This document shows positions 45,199 through 54,838 of a DNA stretch of 64,000 nucleotides, in pieces (within the stretch, counting starts at the first letter, position 1; every line of letters begins with the position of its first letter). A program made the translations under genes and the position numbers. A model generated the notes under the pieces. The model saw only the letters and a program-made list of their open reading frames with translations, was not told the DNA's origin and ran no database searches. The DNA is from Gracilimonas sp046602855 (lineage in GTDB: Bacteria > Bacteroidota > Rhodothermia > Balneolales > Balneolaceae): assembly GCF_046602855.1 (NCBI RefSeq), contig NZ_JBKINJ010000001.1, positions 2,108,001 through 2,172,000 of the forward strand, in the 5' to 3' direction.

Positions 45199-47148
45199 TT
45201 ACTTATTTTCGTCTTCTTCATCGACTACCTCGTAGTCGGCATCAACGGCATCGTCACCGCCTTCTGCGTCATCAGAGGCTCCCTGTTGTCCTTGTTGAGC
45301 ACCGGCACCGTCAGCACCTGTGGCTCCGCCGGCAGCAGCATCTTCCTGAGTAGCTTTATAGATCTCTTCAGAAGCACCTGACCAAGCCTTATTCACGGCT
45401 TCGATAGCTTCATCGATTTCATCGAGGTTTTCTTCCTTATGGGCTTTCTCGAGGTTTTCAACCGCCTCTTCGATAGCTTTCTTATTCTCGTCAGAGATTT
45501 TATCTCCGTATTCATCAAGCTGCTTCTTGGTTGAGAACACCAGGCTGTCTGCCTGATTCAATTTCTCTACACGCTCTTTGATCTGTTTGTCTTCTTCTGC
45601 GTGCTCTTCGGCAGCTTTCTTCATTTTTTCGATCTCTTCGTCACTTAAACCTGAAGAGGATTCGATTCGAATACTTTGCTCTTTTCCGGTTCCCTTATCT
45701 TTCGCTGTGATATTCAATACACCATTTGCATCAATATCGAATGTAACTTCGATCTGAGGCACTCCGCGAGGAGCCGGTGGAATACCATCTAAGTGGAACC
45801 TACCAAGGGTTCTGTTATCCTGAGCTTTGGCTCTTTCACCCTGCAATACATGAATTTCTACGCTAGACTGATTATCAGCTGCGGTAGAAAATGTTTGTGA
45901 TTTGCTGGTCGGAATCGTGCTGTTAGACTCGATCAATGGAGTCATTACGCCACCCATGGTCTCGATACCTAGAGTAAGTGGAGTCACATCGAGAAGAACT
46001 ACATCTTCTACATCACCTGACATCACACCACCCTGAATAGCAGCACCTACGGCAACAACTTCATCAGGATTCACCCCTTTACTTGGGTCTTTGCCAAAGA
46101 AAGCTTTTACTTCTTCCTGAATTTTTGGGATCCGGGTTGAACCACCTACAAGAATTACCTGATCAATGTCAGACTTACTCATTCCGGCATCATCCAGGGC
46201 TTTCTTACAAGGATCGATAGATCGTTTTACCAGATCGTCAACCAACTGCTCAAATTTTGCACGGCTCAGATCGATATTCAGGTGTTTTGGCCCTGAATCA
46301 GTTGCCGTTACAAAAGGCAGGTTAATGTTGGTCTTCTGTGAGCTCGAAAGCTCGATCTTTGCTTTCTCAGCGGCATCTTTCAGTCGCTGCATGGCCATCG
46401 GATCTTTGCGAAGGTCAATGCCTTCATCTTTCTTAAATTCATCTGCAAGAAAATCAATGATACGCTGGTCAAAGTCATCGCCACCAAGGTGAGTATCACC
46501 GTGAGTAGACTTCACTTCAAAAACACCGTCACCGAGTTCGAGGATGGATACGTCAAATGTACCACCACCCAAGTCATACACTGCGATAGTTTGATCATCA
46601 TCTTTCTTATCCAATCCGTATGCTAAAGAAGCAGCGGTTGGTTCGTTGATGATACGCTTCACTTCAAGACCAGCAATTTTTCCGGCTTCCTGTGTTGCTT
46701 TACGCTGAGCATCGTTAAAGTAAGCAGGAACTGTAATTACAGCCTCCGTTACTTTTTCGCCCAAATATTCTTCAGCGGTTTGCTTCATCTTCTGAAGCAC
46801 CATTGCTGAAATTTCCTGTGGTGCATATTTGCGGTCTTCGATCTGCACACGTGCTGTGCCGTCATCGCCTTTCACCACTTTATAAGAAACCTGTTTGGTT
46901 TCGTCTTTTACTTCATTAAACATGCGTCCCATGAATCGCTTCACAGAGGCTACGGTTTTATCCGGATTAGTGATTGCCTGACGTTTTGCAGGGGCACCTA
47001 CCAGTCGTTCTCCGTCTTTGGAGAAAGCCACAACAGAAGGAGTAGTTCGCCCACCCTCACTGTTCTGAATAACCACCGGCTCACCGCCTTCCATTACGGC
47101 TACACATGAGTTGGTTGTTCCTAAGTCAATTCCTATGATTTTTCCCAT
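45199..47148 (-). CDS. dnaK: Chaperone DnaK (Hsp70)
   Basis: This 649-residue ATP-dependent chaperone has an N-terminal ATPase domain with IIGIDLGTTNSCVAVMEGG, VPAYFNDAQRKATQEAGKIAG, AVYDLGGGTFDVSIL and ILVGGSTRIPKIQ. The interdomain linker is VVLLDVTPLTLGIET. A substrate-binding domain (GERAKAQDNRTLGRFHLDGIPPAPRG) and a helical lid follow. The tail GGDDAVDADYEVVDEEDENK resembles the standard EEVD-like bacterial terminus. No grpE or dnaJ is adjacent; the neighbour upstream is an hsp20 gene, separated by a REP-like doublet. No CIRCE element was seen. Two tandem terminators follow the stop. Confidence 0.98.
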   Translation of the reverse strand: MGKIIGIDLGTTNSCVAVMEGGEPVVIQNSEGGRTTPSVVAFSKDGERLVGAPAKRQAITNPDKTVASVKRFMGRMFNEVKDETKQVSYKVVKGDDGTARVQIEDRKYAPQEISAMVLQKMKQTAEEYLGEKVTEAVITVPAYFNDAQRKATQEAGKIAGLEVKRIINEPTAASLAYGLDKKDDDQTIAVYDLGGGTFDVSILELGDGVFEVKSTHGDTHLGGDDFDQRIIDFLADEFKKDEGIDLRKDPMAMQRLKDAAEKAKIELSSSQKTNINLPFVTATDSGPKHLNIDLSRAKFEQLVDDLVKRSIDPCKKALDDAGMSKSDIDQVILVGGSTRIPKIQEEVKAFFGKDPSKGVNPDEVVAVGAAIQGGVMSGDVEDVVLLDVTPLTLGIETMGGVMTPLIESNSTIPTSKSQTFSTAADNQSSVEIHVLQGERAKAQDNRTLGRFHLDGIPPAPRGVPQIEVTFDIDANGVLNITAKDKGTGKEQSIRIESSSGLSDEEIEKMKKAAEEHAEEDKQIKERVEKLNQADSLVFSTKKQLDEYGDKISDENKKAIEEAVENLEKAHKEENLDEIDEAIEAVNKAWSGASEEIYKATQEDAAAGGATGADGAGAQQGQQGASDDAEGGDDAVDADYEVVDEEDENK

Positions 47149-47198
47149 TGGTCTGATCTATTTTTACTTTTTGTTAATTCTAATATTCTTGTCTTTTT

Positions 47199-47267
47199 CG
47201 TACCGACGCAGAGCGTCAGGTACGAGTCTTGATCATTTATCATACTCACTATGAACGCTCTGCGTCG
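47199..47267. repeat. REP-like inverted doublet between dnaK and hsp20
   Basis: CGACGCAGAGCGT (47204-47216) and its exact complement at 47255-47267 are separated by 38 bases. The first copy also folds on itself (47199-47224): CGTACC/GGTACG plus GACGC/GCGTC, with one bulged A. This doublet layout resembles REP/BIME elements. It may affect the expression or mRNA stability of the two heat-shock genes. Confidence 0.6.
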
Positions 47268-47291
47268 TAGCGAATATCGATAATCAATATG

Positions 47292-47726
47292 TTATTTAAC
47301 CGGAATGGACTGTGAGTCCTTCAAAGCCTCTGATTTAGGCATACCGATCGTTAGAACGCCATTCCTGAAACTGGCTGACACTTCAGCTGAATTCACATTT
47401 TGTGGAACCGCAAACGCACGGGCAAATGCACCGCGACGCCGTTCCTGCCGCTTGAATTCTTCACCATCGCCGGCTTCAATTTCACGTTCTCCCTTCACCG
47501 TCAGCACATTGTTCTTCAGGGAAATCCCAATTTCTTTTTTCGATAATCCGGGCAGATCAAGCATGATCTTATACTCATCTCCACTTTCCAGGATATCGCA
47601 ATCAGGAGCAAAATCTTTGTCTTCATTGGCCAATGGCACTACCTTTTCAACAAACTGCTGAATGTCTTTTCCCAGTTTGGACAGGTGCCGCTCAATTTCG
47701 ATACCAAATTCTGTAAAATCTCCCAT
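47292..47726 (-). CDS. Small heat-shock protein, Hsp20/alpha-crystallin family
   Basis: This 144-residue ATP-independent holdase has an alpha-crystallin domain over about 40-140. It shows YKIMLDLPGLSKKEIGISLKNNVLTVKGERE and the C-terminal signature ASFRNGVLTIGMPKSEA, with an IPV-like tail (SQSIPVK) that mediates oligomer contacts. The N-terminal part (MGDFTEFGIEIERHLSKL) is typical of bacterial Hsp20. The gene is adjacent to dnaK on the same strand but separated by 143 bases holding a REP-like doublet, so it is probably heat-shock co-regulated rather than one operon. Confidence 0.95.
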   Translation of the reverse strand: MGDFTEFGIEIERHLSKLGKDIQQFVEKVVPLANEDKDFAPDCDILESGDEYKIMLDLPGLSKKEIGISLKNNVLTVKGEREIEAGDGEEFKRQERRRGAFARAFAVPQNVNSAEVSASFRNGVLTIGMPKSEALKDSQSIPVK

Positions 47727-47852
47727 GTGCGTGATGGTTTGTTCAAATTCACATTTAGATAAGCAATACCAATGCCAACTATAGAAGCGCCTATAAATAA
47801 TGACGTAATGACCGACGTATTGTCAGGAAGCGGAAAGTGTTTATGTGCTGAA

Positions 47853-47892
47853 GTGTTAATCTACCTTCGTTAGTACGTGAGCACATTAACAC
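47853..47892. repeat. Weak TGTTAA/TTAACA hairpin
   Basis: GTGTTAAT (47853-47860) and ATTAACAC (47885-47892) are exact complements. A competing GTGCT/AGCAC pairing overlaps them. It lies in the 229-base gap between hsp20 and aroA. The right arm (cacattaacac) resembles that of the hairpin at 35514. Confidence 0.4.
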
Positions 47893-47955
47893 ATTGTCAC
47901 GCTGAGAAGTGGTTTTAAATAGTTGGGAGTTTGAACATGGATCCTTGTGGAATTA

Positions 47956-49242
47956 TCACCCTGTTAACTGGTGAAGATCTTCCCAGAAGGCGGGATAGGA
48001 AACCGCAGCAGATTCCGCGTCCTTGATCATGCTATCTTCTTTCCCTTTCAGGGATAATACAGCAGAGGCCATAGCAATACGATGGTCGTGAAAAGAGTCG
48101 AATTCAGCAGATTGGAAAGTGAATTCAGGATCACCATGAATGATGAGGCCGTCCTTCTGCTCTTCGAAATTGGCACCTACGGCTTTCAGCATTTTGGATA
48201 TGGCCATGATGCGATCCGTTTCTTTGTGGCGGAGTTCCCCGGCGCCGGAGATGGTAGAGGTTCCTTCAGCAAATAACATCGCAACCGAGAGGATAGGTAA
48301 TTCATCAATACAGTTAGGAATAATCTCAGGGGCTATTTGAATGGCTTTTAGATCAGAACCTTTCACAATAATATTCCCGACCGGTTCAGCCCCTTCCATC
48401 CGTTCGTTTTCAATAGTGATGTCTGCTCCCATATCGCCTAGAATATCCAAGAGGGCATTTCTTGTGGGATTCAATCCCACATTTTCGATCAGGATCTCTG
48501 CGTCTTCTTGAATAACACCCGCAACCAACCAAAACGCGGCCGCAGAAAAATCACCGGGAATAGTGTAACTCTGTTCAGGGATTTCATCAGCCAGGCTGGC
48601 GGAAATTATCTTTTCTCCCTTCTCTTTTTTTTGATCCAGATCCAGAAGTCGCTCAGTATGATCTCGGCTTGGCAGCTTTTCGATGACTCGTGTTTTCTCT
48701 TCACCAAACAAACCTGCTAGTAAGATGCACGATTTCAGCTGTGCACTTGGTACAGGTAATTCAAAATCCATTGGCCTCAACGAATCGATACGATTAATGA
48801 ACAGTGGGGCGTAAGCTAAGTTTCTTGCCAGTATATGCGCTCCCATGGCTTCAAGGGGTTCAATGATGCGCGTCATGGTTCTGCCACATAATGAGGCATC
48901 ACCGATCAATTTAGCTGAGATACCGGCTCCTACCAATACACCTGAAAGTAAACGCATGGCTGTACCCGAGTTCCCACAATCCAGGTCTTGTTTAGGTTCA
49001 ACGATTCCGGCTCTGCTTTTCCCTTCAACGATCAAAATTCCAGAGTCTTCTTTAACCTTTGCACCAAGCTGCTGAACACAACGTAGCGTGCTTTGTGGAT
49101 CCTGGGCTTGTGAGTAATTTCCTATCCTGGATTCACCCTCATACAACAATGAAAATATTGCTGCTCTTTGAGATATGGATTTATCAGGGGGGAGCCTCAG
49201 TGTCCCTTTTAATGAGCCTGCTCCACTAACAGATTTGATCAT
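47956..49242 (-). CDS. aroA: 3-phosphoshikimate 1-carboxyvinyltransferase (EPSP synthase)
   Basis: This 428-residue enzyme joins PEP to shikimate 3-phosphate in the aromatic amino-acid pathway. Signatures are LRLPPDKSISQRAAIFSLL, DCGNSGTAMRLLSGVL, KLPSRDHTERLLD, GDFSAAAFWLVAG and ELRHKETDRIMAI. The C-terminal FDSFHDHRIAMASAVLSLKG is also present. Length is normal. Its start overlaps the stop of the TPR gene by four bases (ATGA), so the two are translationally coupled in the operon that runs from 56941. No other aro genes lie near. Confidence 0.97.
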   Translation of the reverse strand: MIKSVSGAGSLKGTLRLPPDKSISQRAAIFSLLYEGESRIGNYSQAQDPQSTLRCVQQLGAKVKEDSGILIVEGKSRAGIVEPKQDLDCGNSGTAMRLLSGVLVGAGISAKLIGDASLCGRTMTRIIEPLEAMGAHILARNLAYAPLFINRIDSLRPMDFELPVPSAQLKSCILLAGLFGEEKTRVIEKLPSRDHTERLLDLDQKKEKGEKIISASLADEIPEQSYTIPGDFSAAAFWLVAGVIQEDAEILIENVGLNPTRNALLDILGDMGADITIENERMEGAEPVGNIIVKGSDLKAIQIAPEIIPNCIDELPILSVAMLFAEGTSTISGAGELRHKETDRIMAISKMLKAVGANFEEQKDGLIIHGDPEFTFQSAEFDSFHDHRIAMASAVLSLKGKEDSMIKDAESAAVSYPAFWEDLHQLTG

Positions 49243-52235
49243 AGGTCTGCCTGATCTAAAAGAGCCTGTGCTCTTTGTTCAGCTTCAGTTCCGGGATATC
49301 TGTCGATGAGGGAATTCAAAAGAGTCACAGCCTCACCTCTGTTACCTATTCTAAGATGACATTCAGCGCTATTATACATCGAACGTGATACCCAGGTATC
49401 AAAGGCTTCAAAAAGAACTCTAACTTTTCCGTATTCTTCAATTGCTGCGTTGTACTGTTCCTGCTTTTGCAGAATCTCACCTAGATAGAACTGCGCTTCG
49501 GCCCCCACCTCAGTCGTACTTTTCTCAGCAATGGGCTGAAGATATGATGTTGCAGTTTCAAAATCACTTTGTTGAATCGCTACTTTACCCAATCCTACTT
49601 TAGCCGATTCACTGTTTGGATTAATCTCAAATGCTGACTCAAATTCTTCTTTCGCTTTGGCAACTTGATCGCGTGCAAGGCTTGCCCGACCCATTCCAAC
49701 TAAAGCATCCTGTCTGAACCGCGGAGAACTCTCATATAATTCCGCATAGTTGGCGTGAGATTCAGCATAGGCGCCTTTTTCATAATTCAACATACCTAAT
49801 GAAGTAAGTGCTGAAGAAGCCATCTCCTGCTCAGGAAATTCATTCACAATAGTTCTGTACGTCTCTATAGCCTTATCAATCTGACCGGTTTGTCGGTAGG
49901 ATTCTGCAAGATTTGAATAAGCTTCCGGCATCAAGTCTTCTGAGTTTGTTACCCTCAGATATTGGCGAAATTCATTGATTGCATTTTCGTAGTCACCCCT
50001 CTGAAATACGTTAAGTGCCTGTCGATAGCGAAGCTGGTCAGCTGTTTGACTCGCCGGATTATCACTCAGGAAGTCTTCAAGAATGGCAGAACTGCTGTCA
50101 GTTCTTCCAGCTGATAACTGAGCAAACTGAATACCATCGATCGCCTCAATTATATAATCGCTTCTTGGGTATTCCTCCAATACTTTTTGATATGCTGCTA
50201 TCGCACGTTCATATTCTCCGGCATTATAAAAGGCATCTCCGATATTGTACTGTGAACGTGCTGCCCACTCTGTTCCGGGATATTTGTTGATCACGGTCTG
50301 GAATTCTTCAATTGCCTGCGAATAATTATTCGTATTCAGGTAGATATAGGCGATATTGTATTGTGCTTGCTCCCTTAACCGGCTATATGGATAGATTCGT
50401 AACGTCTTTCTAAAGTTTGAAACTGCCTCAAAAGTTCTGCCGGCACGGTAATAACTGTTGGCCACCTGGAACATGGCGTAATCCCCACCCGGCTCTGCAC
50501 CAATGGCTCGATTATAACTTTCAATGGCATCACGGTATCTGCCCAGTGCATAATAGGCATCACCTATACGGAGTTGAACATCGGTATCATACGGAAAGAG
50601 TGCAGTTTCGGGGGCTTCATAATTTTCAAGAAAGTTACGGAGTGGATCCACCGCCTGTTCATACTGATCCATTTGAAAATGGCTCCATCCCAAAGAATAT
50701 AAAGCTGCACCCATCATATCAGAATCCGGATAATTTTGAGTGTAGATCCTGAAACGCTGAGCTGCATTATTAAACTGATTCATTTTATAATGACTATCAG
50801 CACTCCAGAACAATGCTTCCCGGCCGGTTTCTGAGTTTGGTGATTCTGTATAAACTGTTTCAAACAATGGCTGAGCCTGTTCATAGGCTTGATTTCTGTA
50901 GAGAATCCAAGCTTTCTGAAACGTTGCTTGCCTTTTTAATGCGGGATCAATATCCGCTACTTTTTCAGCTTCTTCAAATGCCTGAATAGCTCTGGTGTAT
51001 TCTGCGTTGGCAAAAAAGGCCTGCCCCAGCATCGTATAAATCTTACCCGGTTCTTCCAGCTCTACCTCGCTGCGAACCAATTCCAGCAGTACCTCAATAG
51101 ATTCAGCGTAGCGGGAAGCCTCAAAAGCTGAGATCGACCATTCATAGTAAGCCTTCTCAACCCAGAGTCCGATTTTGAAACGATCACCAAAATCTCTAAA
51201 TGAGTTGATCGACTTCCCGTATTGCCCACCTAATTTTTCATTCACGGCTTTATAGTATTGCGCTTTTCTTGCCAATTCATCTTCGCCAACAGAAGCACGC
51301 CCGAAAGATTCAGCTGCCCAATGGTAAATTTCTTGTTTGTGATAAACCCAACCTAATCCATAATGAGCAATTCTTTCTTCAGGTGTGCCTTTTGTAAGGT
51401 TGATATATCTGAGATAGGTTTTGGAGGCCTCATCATACAATCCAAGGTAATTCTGACTCTCAGCGATCAAAAAGATAGCCTTACTGAGAGATTCATCATC
51501 CAGATAAGGCAAAGCTGATTGAAGAGCATCAATTGCCTCTTCATATTTGCCTTGCTGATAGTAGGATTCACCCAGTGCTGTACCTACCCGCCGGGTGATC
51601 TCATTATTGGGATATCGTTCTTTAAGCACTTCAAATGCAAGGGAGGCTGCATTATATTGCCCCTGGCTGAGATACAATCTACCTCGGGCATATAAGGCTT
51701 TGGGAGCCCACTCTGATCTCGGGTAGTTGTTGGCAAGTTCCATAAAATATACCCTGGAATCCGCATAATCTTCATTTTCAGCTGCAGCTTCTGCTATCCA
51801 ATACATGGTTTCGGCACCATCTTTGTTACTCATCCACGAGTCAACGGCATTTTGGTAATACCTTATAGCTGTTTCGTAATCCCCTTTGTTTGTAAAACGG
51901 TGACCAAGATCTCTCAATAACCTTTCAGACAATTCATGCCCCGTGTGCTCTATAACAAATTTCTGGTAGTAAGTTTCAATATTTGCAGAATCGATACCTG
52001 TTTTAGCCCTTGTTAAAAAATAATCAGCAGACACTGTGAGTTCATGCTCAGGATAACTAAGTGTGAACTGTTCAAGCTTTTCAGCAGCCTCTTCAAATAA
52101 TCCCTTTTCGTAGAGGTCAACCCCTGTTTGATACAGGTCAGAGTTAGGACTTTGTATATCCTGAGCGTTTAAGCTGGCTGTTACTATTATAATACACAGA
52201 AAGGTAAGGAAACTGCTTTTTGGAACGGAGAGCAT
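49239..52235 (-). CDS. Exported multi-TPR protein
   Basis: This 998-residue protein has a signal peptide (residues 1-24, ending LNAQ). From about 35 to the end it is a near-continuous array of some 25 TPR-like helical pairs of about 34-37 residues, with the recurring pattern Y-x-x-A-I-x-x-[FY]-x-x-[AV] and spacer YP(G/N/R)S/TE. Examples are GDYETAIRYYQNAV, GQYNAASLAFEVL and GEYERAIAAYQKVL. It resembles YbgF/BamD-type TPR proteins that organise envelope complexes. Function is unresolved. It is coupled by ATGA to aroA and sits below CBS, hflX and the BatA protein in one operon. Confidence 0.9.
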   Translation of the reverse strand: MLSVPKSSFLTFLCIIIVTASLNAQDIQSPNSDLYQTGVDLYEKGLFEEAAEKLEQFTLSYPEHELTVSADYFLTRAKTGIDSANIETYYQKFVIEHTGHELSERLLRDLGHRFTNKGDYETAIRYYQNAVDSWMSNKDGAETMYWIAEAAAENEDYADSRVYFMELANNYPRSEWAPKALYARGRLYLSQGQYNAASLAFEVLKERYPNNEITRRVGTALGESYYQQGKYEEAIDALQSALPYLDDESLSKAIFLIAESQNYLGLYDEASKTYLRYINLTKGTPEERIAHYGLGWVYHKQEIYHWAAESFGRASVGEDELARKAQYYKAVNEKLGGQYGKSINSFRDFGDRFKIGLWVEKAYYEWSISAFEASRYAESIEVLLELVRSEVELEEPGKIYTMLGQAFFANAEYTRAIQAFEEAEKVADIDPALKRQATFQKAWILYRNQAYEQAQPLFETVYTESPNSETGREALFWSADSHYKMNQFNNAAQRFRIYTQNYPDSDMMGAALYSLGWSHFQMDQYEQAVDPLRNFLENYEAPETALFPYDTDVQLRIGDAYYALGRYRDAIESYNRAIGAEPGGDYAMFQVANSYYRAGRTFEAVSNFRKTLRIYPYSRLREQAQYNIAYIYLNTNNYSQAIEEFQTVINKYPGTEWAARSQYNIGDAFYNAGEYERAIAAYQKVLEEYPRSDYIIEAIDGIQFAQLSAGRTDSSSAILEDFLSDNPASQTADQLRYRQALNVFQRGDYENAINEFRQYLRVTNSEDLMPEAYSNLAESYRQTGQIDKAIETYRTIVNEFPEQEMASSALTSLGMLNYEKGAYAESHANYAELYESSPRFRQDALVGMGRASLARDQVAKAKEEFESAFEINPNSESAKVGLGKVAIQQSDFETATSYLQPIAEKSTTEVGAEAQFYLGEILQKQEQYNAAIEEYGKVRVLFEAFDTWVSRSMYNSAECHLRIGNRGEAVTLLNSLIDRYPGTEAEQRAQALLDQADL

Positions 52236-52272
52236 GAAACTCGATTAACTAAATTGGGTTAATGGTTACTTA

Positions 52273-52938
52273 TTATATGTCAAGATAGCGAATAAGTTCA
52301 TCCGCCCTGTCAGAAAAATTATTTTCAAGTGCTTTGCTGTTCGCTTCTGAAATAATAGTATATCCAAAACGGCGCAAACTCGAACTTATAGCAGAGGAAT
52401 CCTCTATATTCAATTTAAATGAAATTCTATAAGATGGATTTTCAGCTCTCGGCTGTTGGACTGCAACACCCAGAATTTTTACTCCCTCCATTTCAATGAT
52501 CCTGACAAGATCAGCCAGAGTAAAATCGCCCTGAGCCATCTCAACAGCAATAACGGATCCAAAGCTAGAAAGATTGAAAGCATCTCCAAGAGCAGATAAA
52601 AGATCTCTTTTTTTGATCATGCCCTGAAAATACATTTCCTCATCTACGACGGGAATCAAAAACAATTCCTTTGCCAACATAACCCTGGATGCTTCAAATA
52701 AATGCTGATCTTTCGGAACTGTTAATGGTTTATCCAATTCCACCTCATCAAGTGTAGACTCTTCATCCACAACCTCTATCAGTTTTTCAAGTGAAGCCAT
52801 ACCAATCACCTTATCCTCTTCATCAACTACACAGAACTTATTTGAATGCAACAACTCAATTTTCATTAAAGCTGTGGCCACATTATCTGTGAGTTTGAGT
52901 GGTGATATATCGGTATTTAAAATCTCTTTTACTAGCAT
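52273..52938 (-). CDS. CBS-pair protein with ACT-like C-terminus
   Basis: This 221-residue protein has two CBS motifs in residues 1-120 (MLVKEILNTDISPLKLTDNVATALMKIELL, VPKDQHLFEASRVMLAKELFLIPVVDEEMYFQGMIKKRDLL). An AcuB-like ACT domain covers about 130-205 (GSVIAVEMAQGDFTLADLVRIIEMEGVKILGVAVQQP). CBS pairs bind adenosyl nucleotides and often regulate a partner. The partner is unknown. It begins only two bases after the hflX stop and lies in the operon with the TPR protein and aroA. Confidence 0.88.
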   Translation of the reverse strand: MLVKEILNTDISPLKLTDNVATALMKIELLHSNKFCVVDEEDKVIGMASLEKLIEVVDEESTLDEVELDKPLTVPKDQHLFEASRVMLAKELFLIPVVDEEMYFQGMIKKRDLLSALGDAFNLSSFGSVIAVEMAQGDFTLADLVRIIEMEGVKILGVAVQQPRAENPSYRISFKLNIEDSSAISSSLRRFGYTIISEANSKALENNFSDRADELIRYLDI

Positions 52939-52940
52939 AT

Positions 52941-54230
52941 TTATACAACTTCGCCATTGGTCCCAATAGTATCCAACAAATGGGATAATTGCTTAAAATC
53001 TTTTTCAGACATGCTAAATGTCATTTCTACATCGGTCCCTTCATATGACTCGTTTTCAACTGTCGCGTTTTCATGAATAAAAGCAACTGCTTTGTATTTT
53101 GAAACCGGAATTTGAAGCGTGTGGTTATCATATTCAAGTTCTATCATATCTTCTATACTTCTTTCCAGCTCTTTCAGCCCAATTCTCTGTTCTGCTGATA
53201 CAAATATAGCATTTGGATACCTCTGCTTCATATCCGCTACCTGATGTGCATCCATTTTGTCCACTTTATTAAATACCAGGATAGTGCGTTTATTGGTAGC
53301 TTCAATTTCCTCGAGTGTTTCTTCAACTACCTCAATGTATTCATCTGCCATTTTCGAAGACGCATCAACTACATGTAGCAGAATGTCAGCCTCCCTAACC
53401 TCATCCAAAGTGGATTTAAAACTTTCTACCAGATTATGTGGCAGTTTTCGGATAAATCCTACTGTATCTGACAATAAAACAGAATGATTTTCAAGCTCAT
53501 GGCGCCTTACTGTAGAATCCAGCGTAGCAAATAATCTATCTTCTGCGAACACACCCGTTTCAGTGAGGGCATTCATCAAAGTTGATTTGCCGGCATTAGT
53601 ATAACCTACTAAAGATATCCTTGTCATATCTTCCCGGCCTTTGCGCTGGGTAGTACGCTGTTTGCTCAATTTATCCAGCTTTTCTTTCAGCACAGAGATA
53701 CGCCGACCTATCAAGCGCCGGTCTGTTTCGATCTGCGTTTCACCGGGCCCTTTAGTTCCGATTCCACCTGTTTGACGCGACAAGTGAGTCCAGTATCGCG
53801 TCAGTCTGGGTAGTAAATATTGCAGCTGAGCAAGTTCAACCTGAGTTTTAGCAGCTGCTGTCTTAGCCCTGGAAGCAAAGATATCAAGTATAAGGGAGCT
53901 TCTATCTAAAACCTTTGCATCGGTTACTTGCTCAATATTTCTCAATTGTGTAGGAGACAAGTCGTCATCAAAAATGACGGTATCGATTTTCCTTTCACCC
54001 ATGATCCGTTTAAGCTCTGTGAGCTTTCCCTTACCAATGTAAGTTGATGGATCAGGATGGGTTTTGTTTTGCAGGATTTTTTCTACGGTTATACCGCCTG
54101 CTGTATCTGTGAGAAGTTCAAGCTCGTCTAAATATTCCTCAGCCTGAAATCTGGTTGTTTCCGGCCCATAAAGACCTACTAAAGCAACCCGTTCTCGTTG
54201 TATATCTGAATTTTTTACGTCGTCTAACAA
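52941..54230 (-). CDS. hflX: Ribosome-associated GTPase HflX
   Basis: This 429-residue GTPase binds the large subunit and splits stalled ribosomes. The HflX N-domain ends with GxGKLTEL (TYIGKGKLTELKRIM), VIFDDDLSPTQLRNIE and AKTAAAKTQVELAQLQYLLPRL. The G domain has G1 GYTNAGKSTLMN, G3 DTVGFIRKLPHNLVESFKSTL and G4 NKVD. It sits 13 bases after the membrane protein gene in the BatA-aroA operon. Confidence 0.97.
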   Translation of the reverse strand: MLDDVKNSDIQRERVALVGLYGPETTRFQAEEYLDELELLTDTAGGITVEKILQNKTHPDPSTYIGKGKLTELKRIMGERKIDTVIFDDDLSPTQLRNIEQVTDAKVLDRSSLILDIFASRAKTAAAKTQVELAQLQYLLPRLTRYWTHLSRQTGGIGTKGPGETQIETDRRLIGRRISVLKEKLDKLSKQRTTQRKGREDMTRISLVGYTNAGKSTLMNALTETGVFAEDRLFATLDSTVRRHELENHSVLLSDTVGFIRKLPHNLVESFKSTLDEVREADILLHVVDASSKMADEYIEVVEETLEEIEATNKRTILVFNKVDKMDAHQVADMKQRYPNAIFVSAEQRIGLKELERSIEDMIELEYDNHTLQIPVSKYKAVAFIHENATVENESYEGTDVEMTFSMSEKDFKQLSHLLDTIGTNGEVV

Positions 54231-54243
54231 ATGTGATACCTAC

Positions 54244-54834
54244 TTATTCTTCCTGAATTCTCTTGAGATCAATGTCCGGAATGGAATGTCCTTCTATCTT
54301 ATTTCCTAATTTTAAAGATACAATTTTTTTGACTGCTTCGTGCTGCCTGGAAGGTACAAACAGCTTTAGCTGCTGATATCCTTCACATAAGCTTTTATCC
54401 ATTTCCGAATAATTAAACAAATATTCTGCTCCATTCTTTCCATCTCGTTCTACATAATCAAGTACTTGAAACCACGGAATGGTCTGTGAGGGATCGTTTA
54501 TATTTTTCACGATGCCGTAGTCTGTTATATAATATTTTGAAGCAAGATAACTTGAAATGAACCACATGCATCCGATCCATATGTATGCAAATAGAATGCC
54601 ATACCGGGTAGAATATCCATTTGCCAATATAATTGACACAAGTGTCAGTATAAGCACCAGAAAAACTGTCGCAAAGAGTGGGTAACCGTTCAGCTTTCCG
54701 GCTCTCCAGCTCAGGCGCACCTTTCTCAATCTTAATTTATTCTGAAGTGAATAACCGGCCATCAAGGTTGAGGCAACCGTAAAGAACAAGATCACTGCCC
54801 TGAAAAATATGTTTAGGACTTCATTCATTTCCAT
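54244..54834 (-). CDS. Membrane protein with PH-like C-terminal domain (possibly DUF5673)
   Basis: This 196-residue protein has three hydrophobic helices (residues about 7-29, 50-72 and 78-100). A soluble part of PH-like pattern follows (KYYITDYGIVKNINDPSQTIPWFQVLDYVERDGKNGAEYLFNYSE, then a C-terminal helix with QHEAVKKIVSLKL). The shape resembles DUF5673-type proteins, but assignment is uncertain. It stands four bases after the BatA gene and 13 before hflX in one tight operon. Confidence 0.7.
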   Translation of the reverse strand: MEMNEVLNIFFRAVILFFTVASTLMAGYSLQNKLRLRKVRLSWRAGKLNGYPLFATVFLVLILTLVSIILANGYSTRYGILFAYIWIGCMWFISSYLASKYYITDYGIVKNINDPSQTIPWFQVLDYVERDGKNGAEYLFNYSEMDKSLCEGYQQLKLFVPSRQHEAVKKIVSLKLGNKIEGHSIPDIDLKRIQEE

Positions 54835-54838
54835 AATT

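Noticed and set aside
47149..47291. CIRCE element before dnaK
   Set aside because: No TTAGCACTC-N9-GAGTGCTAA is present; only the REP-like doublet is seen.
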